Assembly (NCBI RefSeq): GCF_021155765.1
Contig: NC_060105.1
Span: forward strand, 6,508,001 to 6,572,000
Source of the DNA: Diprion similis
Taxonomy: Eukaryota; Arthropoda; Insecta; Hymenoptera; Diprionidae
Length of the DNA: 64,000 bases
Direction: 5' to 3'
Shown: positions 36,701 to 47,513 of the stretch, in pieces
Numbering within the stretch: position 1 is the first letter of the stretch
Layout of the letters: each line of letters opens with the position of its first letter
Translations under genes and position numbers: made by a program
Notes under the pieces: generated by a model
The model's database searches: none
The model's input: only the letters and a program-made list of their open reading frames with translations
Told to the model about the DNA's origin: nothing

Positions 36701-38660
36701 GTTTTTTGGCTGTAACTTTTGATCCGTTGGTCGCAGCCTATTGAGACTGCGCCTAATCGATTTCTCTCGCAAAATTACGTCGGAATAGTGCCCTAGGAAA
36801 TTAATTGCAGCACTTTTCAAAGTCGTCGAAATTTTCGCAAAAAATACAAAGGGGTTAGCCTTACTTTTTTTTTGGTCGAAAAATTTTTCGTCTGGGAATC
36901 GATTTGTTTGACCTTTCCTAGACTAAATGGACCCCCAGGAACTCAGAAAACCCATTAAAAAGAGCGTCGGAACAACAGCAGAGAAATGGCGATGAAAATC
37001 GTCAGTTTTTTGGCTGTAACTTTTGATCCGTTGGTCGCAGCCTATTGGGACTGCGCTCAATCGATTTCTTTCGCAAAATTACGTCGGAATAGTGTCCTAG
37101 GAAATTAATTGCAGCACTTTTTAAAGTCGTCGAAATTTTCGCAAAAAATACAGAGGGGTTAGCCTTACTTTTTTTTTGGTCGAAAAATTTTTCGTCTGGG
37201 AATCGATTTGTTTGACCTTTTCCAGACTAAATGGACCCCCAGGAACTTAGAAAACCCATCAAAAAGAGCGTCGGAACAACAGCAGAGAAATGGCGATGAA
37301 AATCGTCAGTTTTTTGGCTGTAACTTTTGATCCGTTGGTCGCAGCCTATTGGGACTGCGCTCAATCGATTTCTCTCGCAAAATTACGTCGGAATAGTGTC
37401 CTAGGAAATTAATTGCAGCACTTTTCAAAGTCGTCGAAATTTTCGCAAAAAATACAAAGGGGTTAGCCTTACTTTTTTTTTGGTAGAAAAATTTTTCGTC
37501 TGGGAATCGATTTGTTTGACCTTTTCTAGACTAAATGGACCCCCAGGAACTTAGAAAACCCATCAAAAAGAGCGTCGGAACAACAGCAGAGAAATGGCGA
37601 TGAAAATCGTCAGTTTTTTGGCTGTAACTTTTGATCCGTTGGTCGCAGCCTATTGAGACTGCGCCTAATCGATTTCTCTCGCAAAATTACGTCGGAATAG
37701 TGCCCTAGGAAATTAATTGCAGCACTTTTCAAAGTCGTCGAAATTTTCGCAAAAAATACAAAGGGGTTAGCCTTACTTTTTTTTTGGTCGAAAAATTTTT
37801 CGTCTGGGAATCGATTTGTTTGACCTTTTCTAGACTAAATGGACCCCCAGGAACTCAGAAAACCCATTAAAAAGAGCGTCGGAACAACAGCAGAGAAATG
37901 GCGATGAAAATCGTCAGTTTTTTGGCTGTAACTTTTGATCCGTTGGTCGCAGCCTATTGGGACTGCGCTCAATCGATTTCTTTCGCAAAATTACGTCGGA
38001 ATAGTGTCCTAGGAAATTAATTGCAGCACTTTTCAAAGTCGTCGAAATTTTCGCAAAAAATACAAAGGGGTTAGCCTTACTTTTTTTTTGGTCGAAAAAA
38101 TTTTCGTCTGGGAATCGATTTGGTTGACCTTTTCTAGACTAAATGGACCCCCAGGAACTTAGAAAACCCATCAAAAAGAGCGTCGGAACAACAGCAGAGA
38201 AATGGCGATGAAAATCGTCAGTTTTTTGGCTGTAACTTTTGATCCGTTGGTCGCAGCCTATTGGGACTGCGCTCAATCAATTTCTCTCGCAAAATTACGT
38301 CGGAATAGTGTCCTAGGAAATTAATTGCAGCACTTTTCCAAGTCGTCGAAATTTTCGCAAAAAATACAGAGGGGTTAGCCTTACTTTTTTTTTGGTCGAA
38401 AAATTTTTCGTCTAGGAATCGATTCGTTTGACCTTTTCTAGACTAAATGGACCCCCAGGAACTTAGAAAACCCATCAAAAAGAGCGTCGGAACAACAGCA
38501 GAGAAATGGCGATGAAAATCGTCAGTTTTTTGGCTGTAACTTTTGATCCGTTGGTCGCAGCCTATTGGGACTGCGCTCAATCGATTTCTCTCGCAAAATT
38601 ACGTCGGAATAGTGTCCTAGGAAATTAATTGCAGCACTTTTCAAAGTCGTCGAAATTTTC
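33797..38660 (+). repeat. Higher-order repeat: eight-monomer block duplicated in tandem (2 x 2,432 bp)
   Basis: Rare variants recur at an exact 2,432-base offset, which is eight units: CGCGAAAAATAC (33797/36229), CCTTCCTTTTTTTTTGG (34124/36556), GGTAGAAAAATTT (35051/37483) and CTTTTCCAAGTCG (35903/38335). The only difference I noticed by eye is CCGGGAACTT at 35112 versus CCAGGAACTT at 37544. This implies a very recent unequal exchange, or an assembly duplication. Confidence 0.8.
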
Positions 38661-40789
38661 GCAAAAAATACAAAGGGGTTAGCCTTACTTTTTTTTTGGT
38701 CGAAAAATTTTTCGTCTGGGAATCGATTTGTTTGACCTTTTCTAGACTAAATGGACCCCCAGGAACTTAGAAAACCCATCAAAAAGAGCGTCGGAACAAC
38801 AGCAGAGAAATGGCGATGAAAATCGTCAGTTTTTTGGCTGTAACTTTTGATCTGTTGGTCGCAGCCTATTGGGACTGCGCTCAATCGATTTCTCTCGCAA
38901 AATTACGTCGGAATAGTGTCCTAGGAAATTAATTGCAGCACTTTTCAAAGTCGTCGAAATTTTCGCAAAAAATACAAAGGGGTTAGCCTTACTTTTTTTT
39001 TGGTCGAAAAATTTTTCGTCCGGGAATCGATTTGTTTGACCTTCTCTAGACTAAATGGACCCCCAGGAACTCAGAAAACCCATTAAAAAGAGCGTCGGAA
39101 CAACAGCAGAGAAATGGCGATGAAAATCGTCAGTTTTTTGGCTGTAACTTTTGATCCGTTGGTCGCAGCCTATTGGGACTGCGCTCAATCGATTTCTTTC
39201 GCAAAATTACGTCGGAATAGTGTCCTAGGAAATTAATTGCAGCACTTTTCAAAGTCGTCGAAATTTTCGCAAAAAATACAAAGGGGTTAGCCTTCCTTTT
39301 TTTTTGGTCGACAAATTTTTCGTCCAGGAATCGATTTGTTTGACCTTTTCCAGACTAAATGGACCCCCGGAAACTCAGAAAAGCCGTCAAAAAGAGCGTA
39401 GGAACAACAGCAGAGAAATCGCGATGACAATCGTCAGTTTTTTGGCTGTAACTTTTGATCCGTTGGTCGCAGCCTATTGGGACTGCGCCTAATCGATTTC
39501 TCTCGCGAAATTACGTCGGAATAGTGCCCTAGAAGATCAATTGCAGCACTTTTCAGAGTCGTCGAAATTTTCTCAACAAATACAAAGGGGTTAGCCCTAC
39601 TTTTTTTTTGGTCGGAAAATTTTTCGTCTAGGAATCGATTTGTTTGACCGTTTCTAGACTAAATGGACCCCCAGGAACTCAGAAAACCCATCAAAAAGAG
39701 CGTAGGAACAACAGCAGAAAAATGACGATGACAATCGTCAGTTTTTTGGCTGTAACTTTTGATCCGTCGGTAGCAGCCTATTGGGACTGCGCTTGATCGA
39801 TTTCTCTCGCAAAATTACGTCAGAATAGTGCCCTAGGAAATTAATTGCAGCAATTTTCAAAGTCGTTGAAATTTTCGCAAAAAATACAAAGGGGTTAGCC
39901 TTCCTTTTTTTTTGGTCGAAAAATTTTTCGTCTAGGAATCGATTTGTTTGACCGTTTCTAGACTAAATGGACCCCCAGGAACTCAGAAAACCCATCAAAA
40001 AGAGCGTAGGAACTACAGCAGAGAAATGGCGATGGAAATCGTCAGTTTTTTGGCTGTAACTTTTGATCCGTTGGTCGCAGCCTCTTGGGACTGAGCCTAA
40101 TCGATTTCTCTCGCAAAGTTACGTCGGAATAGTGCCCTAGGAAATCAATTGCAGCACTTTTCAAAGTCGTCGAAATTTTCGCAAAAAATACAAAGGGGTT
40201 AGCCTTACTTATTTTTTGGTCGAAAAATTTTCGTCTAGGAATCGATTTGTTTGACCTTTTCTTGACTGAATGGACCCCCCGGAACTCAGAAAACCCATCA
40301 AAAAGAGCGTAGGAACAACAGCAGAGAAATGGCGATGACAATCGTCAGTTTTTTGGCTGTAACTACTGATCCGTTGGTCGCAGCCTATTGGGACTGCGCT
40401 TAATCGATTTCTCTCGCAAAACTACGTCGGAATAGTGCCCTAGGAAATCAATTGCAGCACTTTTCAGAGTCGTCGAAATTTTCGCAAAAAATACAAAGGG
40501 GTTAGCCTTACTTTTATTTTGGTCGAAAATTTTTTCGTCTAGGAATCGATTTGTTTGACCTTTACTAGACTAAGTGGACCCCCGGGAACTCAGAAAACCC
40601 ATTAAACAGAGCGTAGGAACAACAGCAGAGAAATGGCGATGGAAATCGTCAGTTTTTTGGCTGTAACTTTTGATACGTTGGTCGCAGCCTATTGGGACTG
40701 CGCTTAATCGATTTCTCTCGCAAAATTACGTCGGAATAGTGCCCTGAATAATTAATTGCAGCACTTTTCAAAGTCGTCGAAATTTTCGG

Positions 40790-41111
40790 CAAAAATCCAA
40801 AGGGGTAAGCCTTACTTTCTTGGTCATTTTCGGAGCCGAAAATTTCTTGTCTTGGATTTGATTTTCATGACCCTCATTAGAATAATCGGACACCCAGGAA
40901 CTCAGAAAACACAAGAAAAAAAGCGTAGGGCCAACAGCAGAGAAATTACGACGCAAAGACCAGCAGCAGAAAAATTGACTTCAAATACAAACTGTTCCGC
41001 ACAACTTTCTTTACGAAGTAAAAGTTTCCTGACTCAGATTAGATGTTCATGACCTTATAGTGAATATTTGATGTTTTGGATTCCGAAAATTAGATCCAGA
41101 CTATTGAACAA
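40790..41111 (+). repeat. Degenerate right edge of the satellite array
   Basis: After the last regular monomer the sequence keeps recognisable pieces (CCAAAGGGGTAAGCCTTACTTTCTTGGTC, split by changes; ACCCAGGAACTCAGAAAA; GCGTAGGGCCAACAGCAGAGAAATTACGACG). It then breaks down, with a second weaker T-tract/AAAGTTTCCTGACTC echo near 41005-41060. ORFs here are shadows of satellite sequence. Confidence 0.7.
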
Positions 41112-41600
41112 TCGAAGTCGAAGAAGTAAAAAACAAGGTACTGTAATTTGTCATTTATTGTCATAGAGGTCACCCAAAATACAGCCAACAACATATTATG
41201 TACCGTATATCGTCTTTTGCAGAGGCGTGTAGCGTGCCGACACGCTAAGGCCGGATTACAATTTATTATTTGAAACAACATTCATGACAAACATAACTAT
41301 TTGATCTATCGTTCTCCGGATTCAACTTTTGTCCACATATACTGCACACGAATTGCTACGTACGTTAATCTGATTCCTTAAGTAATGCTGAATCAAAACT
41401 TCACAGAACCTACTTCAATTCTATTAGTTAGTTCCTTTAAATACTACACTATGATACTTGAAAACTCGTCCTTTCATTTACGCATTTTGAATAAACTGAA
41501 ACTTTGGGTCATTAATCTGTTATCTTCCTTTTCTACCTGTTCCAGAACCCGTCGCAAGTTCAATGTATTCCGGCCATCAGTTTTGATCCGTTGTTCACAG
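41112..41600 (+). repeat. Block X, right copy, ending in a satellite scrap
   Basis: Homologous in direct orientation to 19675-20130 through the same ordered landmarks. Immediately after it, CATCAGTTTTGATCCGTTG resembles the satellite anchor CTTTTGATCCGTTGG, so satellite sequence once lay on this side of the block too. The block ends about 190 bases from the stop codon of the Cpr97Eb-like gene. Confidence 0.7.
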
Positions 41601-41702
41601 GGTCAAGAATTAACCCCTAATTTTTTTCGGCGAATCATGACGTAAAGGTGCTAACAGAACTTTTTTGTAATTTGTCAAAACAACATCGCCGTGTTTCCAG
41701 AA

Positions 41703-41708
41703 TTTATT
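41703..41708 (-). terminator. Likely poly(A) signal of the Cpr97Eb-like gene
   Basis: AATAAA on the minus strand, about 85 bases past the stop codon at 41792. Another AATAAA overlaps the stop itself and is less likely to be used. Confidence 0.45.
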
Positions 41709-41791
41709 TTCTCTATCAACAGTTGATTTACGCACGAGGCTGACCTATTCAGAATGATGCCTCCACATTGTTTCACAAAATACCTTATCGT

Positions 41792-43068
41792 TTATTTCAT
41801 TTGTACATAGTCATTTGAATAATTATCATTAGCACCGATATTCTGTCGATTGCGACGTTTTTGATTGTAGAATCGATCACTTAGGTACTGAAATGATCCT
41901 TGTTCCTGGTACCGATAGTCCGGTGACTGATCCTGTTGCTGATACTGAGTCTGGAATTGCTGCTGGTCAGCGGGCTGATTCCTCGACTGTGTATCGTATC
42001 TACGGCAGGAAAAACAAAATCACTCTTATATCAGACCTGGCTCGTTGTCGACCAATTTCAATTCCAAATTCTGATCTCATTCAATCGTTTTCATCATACC
42101 TTTGTGGGGCTGGATTGTAGACCTCTGAAGCTTGGTAACTCGGCTGTTTCGCGTAGTTCCTCCTCTTTTCTATCGGCCTGTAGTATTCGCCGTTGGTGTA
42201 CTTGGGGTCGGTATAATATACGGATGGATCCTCTCTATATTGTCCGTCGTCCTCGGGGTCGTTGGGACCGCTAACGGTGTTACCCTGGAAGGTGGAGGGC
42301 GGAACGTTGATGTCGGTTCCAGCGGGCTCAAAACCGCGTCTAGAGGCGCCGTATTCGACCTCGCGAACCTTTCCGGTGTCGTCGACGAACCCGTATTTCC
42401 CGTACACTTCGCCTGTGGGGTACTTCGATTCTATTTTAAATGAACCATCGGCCGCTTCGTATCCGTAGCTGTAGCTGCCGTCCTCGTTGTGCCTGAGGAA
42501 AAAAACCCATGTTTCTGCATGAAAATTTTCGCAGATCAGCGATACAGTGTCGCAATCGTTTTCAGCACCGATAATATTAGATATATATAATATTGATACG
42601 CTATACAATAAGACGTGGGAGCCATTATGTCGATTACCTGTCAATCTGCTTGAGTATGGGTACGGGAGTCGTGGTTTGGTAAGGCTGCTGGTACTGCGCG
42701 TGTATCAGCCTGGTTGAGCTCAGAGCGCAGAGCACAAACGATACCTGTAACAAAGGAATACAGTCAATGGGGAAGGCAAATGCCGTGGAGATCAGTGGAG
42801 TGGGCGTTAAGCGTGGACCACAGCCTTCGATCAGCACGTTCACAAAGGTTCACTTTCATCGACACATGATCGGTTCGTTTCATTCGCAGAACAGGTGACC
42901 GTTCGATTCAATATCTCGTCTATGCTCAAGGTTCAAAAAATCGAAACTAGCAAATCGATGAAAAGCACAAACTCCCGGACGCGGATGGCCCCTGGTTTTT
43001 GCCCCCTCGTTTCTCAACCATGGCACTCTTCTCGCCGTTTTTCTACTCACTATAATGAGGCGACCCAT
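41792..43068 (-). CDS. Cpr97Eb: RR-1 cuticular protein, Cpr97Eb-like
   Basis: Four coding exons on the minus strand: 43051-43068 (MGRLII, donor GTGAGT), 42638-42744, 42100-42492 and 41792-41999, giving 241 residues. Junctions are consistent: phase 0 after codon 6, AG|G inside the Arg of QIDRHNEDG, and AG|A inside an Arg near the C-terminus. The signal peptide is MGRLII + VSFVLCALSSTRLIHA. TPVPILKQIDR leads into an extended RR-1 chitin-binding domain ending RRGFEPAGTDINVPPSTF, and the tail contains DDGQYREDPSVYYTDPKY. That tail and the domain resemble fly Cpr97Eb from memory. The last exon is Gln/Tyr-rich (DQQQFQTQYQQQDQS). If the last intron is retained, the protein instead ends YDEND at 42081. 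The expected role is a secreted chitin-binding cuticle component. Confidence 0.85.
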
Positions 43069-43130
43069 GGTGTCTGCCGTTCTGGTTCACTTCAAGTCGG
43101 TTGTTCGCGGTGCGCGTCGAGTCGCTCGGC

Positions 43131-43137
43131 TTATATA
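43131..43137 (-). promoter_or_regulatory. TATA box of the Cpr97Eb-like gene
   Basis: TATATAA on the minus strand, about 65 bases upstream of the ATG at 43068. With initiation near 43106 the leader would be about 40 bases. The layout matches the TATA boxes of the 14.1-kb and 3.9-kb genes. Confidence 0.65.
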
Positions 43138-43139
43138 CT

Positions 43140-44967
43140 CCTTGCTACCATTAGGTCACACCCATCGTCGCGAGCCCACCTCTTCACCTCGTCTTCGCCA
43201 GCCATATACCTATGCGCACCTTCTTTGAAAATACCAGTGAATCACTTCCTCACGGTCTTCGTGATTCGCCAAGCCTGATTCGATTATACTGTGGAAGTCG
43301 ATCCTTGCGTAAAAAGGATACAAGTTTCTTTTTTCAAATTTGAAATGTGAAGCAGGTATTACGGCGACCCTGACCTTGAACGTCGTGAAAGGATTCTGGA
43401 ATTCCGATCTAGTCGTTTTAAGAACTGCGCACTCTGCGTTTTGCGCCGTGTCTGCATATGTAGATCATGATCCAACACTTTCATATTTTCTCGTTCGAAA
43501 CGCGCAAGATTCCTGGCCGAAACTCTACCGCCCTCCTTTCCTCTGCGCGATGTGGAGATAATTATCGTTACGTGATCCGATCTGATTTCGTTTAAAACGC
43601 GTTTCTCATATAATACCTGCAGCCGTTTACGTAACACTGAATTCCACCGAATTTCTCCGGCACGTGTAATATCGTGACGAAAAGGCTTCCATTGCTTATT
43701 AAAACGCAATCGAATTTTCGGCAAGGCTGTGGTATTCAATGAGTGACGATATGATCAGGGAAAAACCTGTTCCATGAAAAGGGTAGCTATAAATAGTTCC
43801 ACTACATTTTACTTCCGATCCACGAATTTTTTTTACACTTTCAATGTAGACGATCGAAAATTTCCGTCAGAGAAAAATTTGTCAGTCCCTGAGTTTAACG
43901 CTCTAGCAAAGTGACCAACAATTACCGAATTGCACGTTGCTTTGGTAGAAAATGCCACAGTTTGATCGACGGATTCGACAGAGATTGTACACACTACCAA
44001 ACGGCCTTGGAGTTTGTCCATCGAAAGCGAAATCGCTCCCGATTCGGTCACTGCCATCGTCACGACATTGGTCTCCTCCCATTTTTTCGCCTTTCCTATC
44101 GTGATCCATATATTTTTCGTAGCTAAAGAATAGTCCACGATGTTAGCTAGAGTAGTGAAACTAGAGGATGGATTTCGGATACTGTAGACTAACTGTGACA
44201 ACGGGTATACGCCAATAATAGAATTCAACATGAAATCACCGAGAGAATTATAATTTTATTCGTTTTATGATATGGGTATAGCTTTTACCCACCTGCGTTA
44301 GTCGCAGAAACGGCCTTCGTCTGCTCCCTTATTGAACGCCTTTATTCTCGTCCCATCCATATTGCCTGGACATTTTTCACCGGTATAAATACACGCATCA
44401 GGGTTTTGGGTTTGTAAAGCAGGTCGAGGTACAGTGTGATCAGACCGCATGCACCTTTACTACAGATTATATAAGGTATGCATAGTTTGTACATGCAAAA
44501 GTCGTTCGATTGCATGTCAGTTAGTTTCCCAAATTGAAACCGCTCGACTTTCTGGTTTCGAAGAATGCGTTATACCTCGAAAATATTTCTTGTGCGTATT
44601 ATAATACCCATTCATAAGTGACGTGACCTCAAGCGAATTCTGTTTATACGGAGCAAAGCAAAGAGCAATTGTGTTCAAAAGAGTGACGCCGTTTCACGCC
44701 TGAACGGAGTAAGTACTCGCGGAAAAGAGAGACACACAAGCTCGTGGTAAATACCCGTACATTTTCACCCAGGTGGTCTAATAATTATTTAGCAAGTTGT
44801 TTGTTGACGACAAGCAAATTGTACAACTCCACGGTGAGTTGCTGACCACTTTATTCGGTTGCTATGTTTCACTTTATACGAGAAATAGTGTAAGATACTC
44901 ACAACGTATCGGAAGTAGGCGAACGGCGATAATTCGCGGGATATTTGGAATTCAGGGACCATTCAGT
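43140..44967. other. Intergenic between Cpr97Eb-like gene and receptor cluster
   Basis: Short ORFs only. Two TATAAAT matches on + (about 43786 and 44384) have no nearby coding exon. The second is about 580 bases upstream of the first receptor ATG and could serve a 5' UTR exon, but I cannot show it. Confidence 0.45.
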
Positions 44968-46558
44968 ATGAAGTTATCGATAGAAACCCTGAACATACCT
45001 GAAGTAAAAGATTTCTTGGGACCGTCTTTTTGGTTCGTGTGGTTCATCGGAGTACCGGAAACCCGAGTTTGGCAGGGTTGGCGGATTGCTCACCCCGTGA
45101 TATTCGTCCTGTTCTTTTTTGGTTTGAATTGTTACACCATCGCAACCGAATACATTCGTTTGTCTCGTCTAGGGTCAAATGACGGTGGATGTTTCTTCAT
45201 AGCCGATATTGCTCTGTTGATTTCCAACGTCACGTTGATGGTCGTTTGGGTCACGCGAGGAGCGCGTACTGTACATGAAACGGTGGTAAGCCTCGTTGCG
45301 GTCGACGAGGACATGAAAAGTTTTAAATTTTCCCGAAAAAGCGAATGCCTTGGTGGACAACAGCCTTGGCTATTGGGACTGCAAGTTTTCGTCTCCACGA
45401 CAATGATTATTTTTACCATTATTCTCACTTTCTCAACTCGGCAAACTACTCCGCCAGGTGTGCTGACGGCTTGGATTGTCTATGCGATGAAAATCATCGT
45501 GTCGCGGATCCAGCTTGTGATCGCTGACATAATTCTGTCATGTATTATTCGCCAGATTCGAATTAGATTCCAGAGAATCAATACTGCGTTGTACCAAATG
45601 GGCAATATCTTTGATCCGAGTGTGCTGATACCTTCTCGAGTTCCTCTTACAAGAGGAAGAGGTCGTGAAATTATTGGAATTATGAATCGACTACGACTAA
45701 TGGTGCGCTATTCATTGTTCGTCCGATTATCTCAAGTAGTCTTACCTAATGAAATGTGATCATATCGTGAATTACAGAAATCACAAGTGGAGAAAATTTT
45801 GGGGGATGTAAATATCTTGTGGCAAATGCACAAATCTTCTTGCGATATTGCGACTGAACTTAACTGCGCGTTTTGGCCTTACTTGGTCTGTACGCTTTTA
45901 GTCACGTTGCCGTTGTGCATGCAACATGCGTTTGTTCTAGCTGTGACAAAATTTACACAATACGAAAATTCTATGAACCGCTACATAATTATCGCCTTCC
46001 ACTTCTCAGCGCTCGTTCAAATTATCGTCAAGTCTTGGATGCTCGTGTTAAGCTGTGACGATCTTGCAGCTGAGGTATGAAACCGGTCGCCCTAAGAAGT
46101 TGTTACACGTACACACGCACACACACACACACACACACACAAGATTACCGACTAACGATATAGACATGTTTTATTATTACTGTACTTACTGCAGGCTAAC
46201 AAGTTTGGAATTATGCTGCATCAGATCGATATTTCTGACGCAGGTTTCAATCGACAGGTCAGTATGGCTGATTGTCTTGTTGAATGCAAGCAGAATGATT
46301 CTAGTTTTCAGTCTATAAGTACGTGTATTAATTCGTTGCATATTTTCAGTTGCGAGAACTTTCAGTCAAGCAGTCCCAAAATAAATTCACAATGTCAGCG
46401 GGCGGATTATTTCCTATCAATATTTCGTTCATAACATATGTAAGTAAAAATTGTTCTTAAGTGATCAGATCAAAGGTGTGTAATACCGTAACTTTTTCTT
46501 ACAGATATTCTGCCCGGTAATGGCGTACACAGTGTTTGTCTACCAATTAAACAATTAA
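44968..46558 (+). CDS. Gustatory receptor, first of three tandem genes
   Basis: Five exons, all junctions phase 0: 44968-45702, 45778-46074, 46195-46257, 46350-46439 and 46505-46558, giving 412 residues. The ATG at 44968 is chosen because it places about 20 residues before the first conserved hydrophobic stretch, as in the two neighbours; the frame is open further upstream but without another ATG. Membrane segments are visible, for example IAHPVIFVLFFFGLNCY, CTLLVTLPLCMQHAFVLAV and the last one after AGGLFPINISFITY. The C-terminus AYTVFVYQL matches the insect Gr signature TYxxxxxQF imperfectly. The donor of exon 1 (ATG|GTGCGC) is inferred, since read-through meets a TGA at 45757. The product should be a seven-helix ligand-gated chemoreceptor channel of taste neurons. 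The ligand is unknown. Confidence 0.8.
46111..46141. repeat. (CA)n microsatellite
   Basis: About fifteen CA dinucleotides in intron 2 of the first receptor gene. Confidence 0.9.
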
Positions 46559-47513
46559 CATAAAATACATGTAAAATTGAGTAATATTATATACATAATA
46601 CTATATGTCGTCAGTTATTCCATTAACAGTTCAGTAGATTAGTAAATTAAACATCCAACTATACTTATAAATTTTTAACTTAAAAAGGAATCTCGCCTTT
46701 ATACTATCAATACGAGAACCGTACTGTATGCTGGGTTGCCTAAATTTCGGCGCCATGAGATGTCACGCAAGTTAGACAATTACATGTATACTGTGTATAA
46801 ATTTTTGAAACTTCGCAATTAAACACAGCTAGATGTTGTAATAAATAAGTTGAATTGAAATTACACTTATCATTTCTTATATACCCACCACTTACCTATA
46901 GTCCCAAGATAGATAAATTTTGTACAAGTATGTTACAAGAGACAAAACACAATGCCTACGTGTAGATAAAAAGTAATTCAATTTACATACATTCATAATG
47001 TATATAAAATTAATTGAAAATTACCTAATTGCAAGCGTGCAGCAATCATTTACACATAAGTACACTGATTGAACCTTGTAAAAAAAAATTGTAGTTTAGC
47101 TTAGTCAAAAGGTTTTCAAAATCACTGCAGTATAGCCTTAGCTAATCAGTTATTCTTGCCAAGGTAAAAAGCTGAGCAGCTTACACAAGATTTTCTGCCA
47201 ATTAAGAGGTGCATGATTAACCAAAAATGATATAGATATAGGTACATATATATAGGTACATAGTTATATATAACACAAGGTTCCTACTGAAAAAACTTCC
47301 ATTTAATATAATTGTGACTTTAGTGATTCTGTATTATAAATGTATTCGGACAAACGTGGAAACAAATTATATTTACACAAGGCAACGAGGACATTAGCAA
47401 AACACATTAGGGCAATAGATTGATCGGAGTTGAAATGCTTACCTCTGAATATTACGGCTGACGATTGGAGTTCTATTGGGTTGATACCAGTGGAGACGTA
47501 AAGTGGTCTAACG
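46559..47513. other. Spacer between receptors 1 and 2
   Basis: Very AT-rich. An AATAAA at 46840-46845 could end receptor 1, although the stop codon lies about 280 bases earlier. No exon recognised. Confidence 0.5.

Larger units (their letters stand above)
20283..40800 (+). repeat. Tandem satellite array, 304-bp unit, about 68 copies
   Basis: The anchor GGCTGTAACTTTTGATCCG recurs at 20596, 20901, 21205, 21509, 21813, 22117, 22421 and so on to 40659; 66 periods fit 20,063 bases, so the unit is 304 bp. All copies are in the same orientation. Recognisable parts are a T8-T10 tract, the palindrome CGAAAAATTTTTCG, an ATCGATTTGTTTGACC box, a GGACCCCCAGGAACT box, AACAGCAGAGAAATGGCGATG, the anchor, ATTACGTCGGAATAGTG and CCTAGG. 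Internal copies are nearly identical, while the outermost copies are more diverged. Because 304 is not a multiple of three, no frame stays open across units and the many 60-120-codon ORFs are not genes. No RNA polymerase, integrase or other element gene is present. Confidence 0.97.

Noticed and set aside
20456-40341. Many similar 62-120-codon ORFs inside the satellite array, on both strands
   Set aside because: They are the same monomer read again and again. The 304-base period shifts the frame by one per unit, stops recur at the same places, and no start, splice or domain evidence exists.
20283-40800. CRISPR-like array
   Set aside because: Units are 304 bp with no alternation of short identical repeats and unique spacers, and the genome is eukaryotic.
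20283-40800. CENP-B box in the satellite monomer
   Set aside because: Segments beginning TTCG were compared with the box consensus; the required A and CGGG positions do not match.
44797-44967. 57-codon N-terminal extension of receptor 1
   Set aside because: It starts at a TTG rather than an ATG, is not hydrophobic, and the neighbouring receptors begin about 20 residues before the first helix, matching the ATG at 44968.
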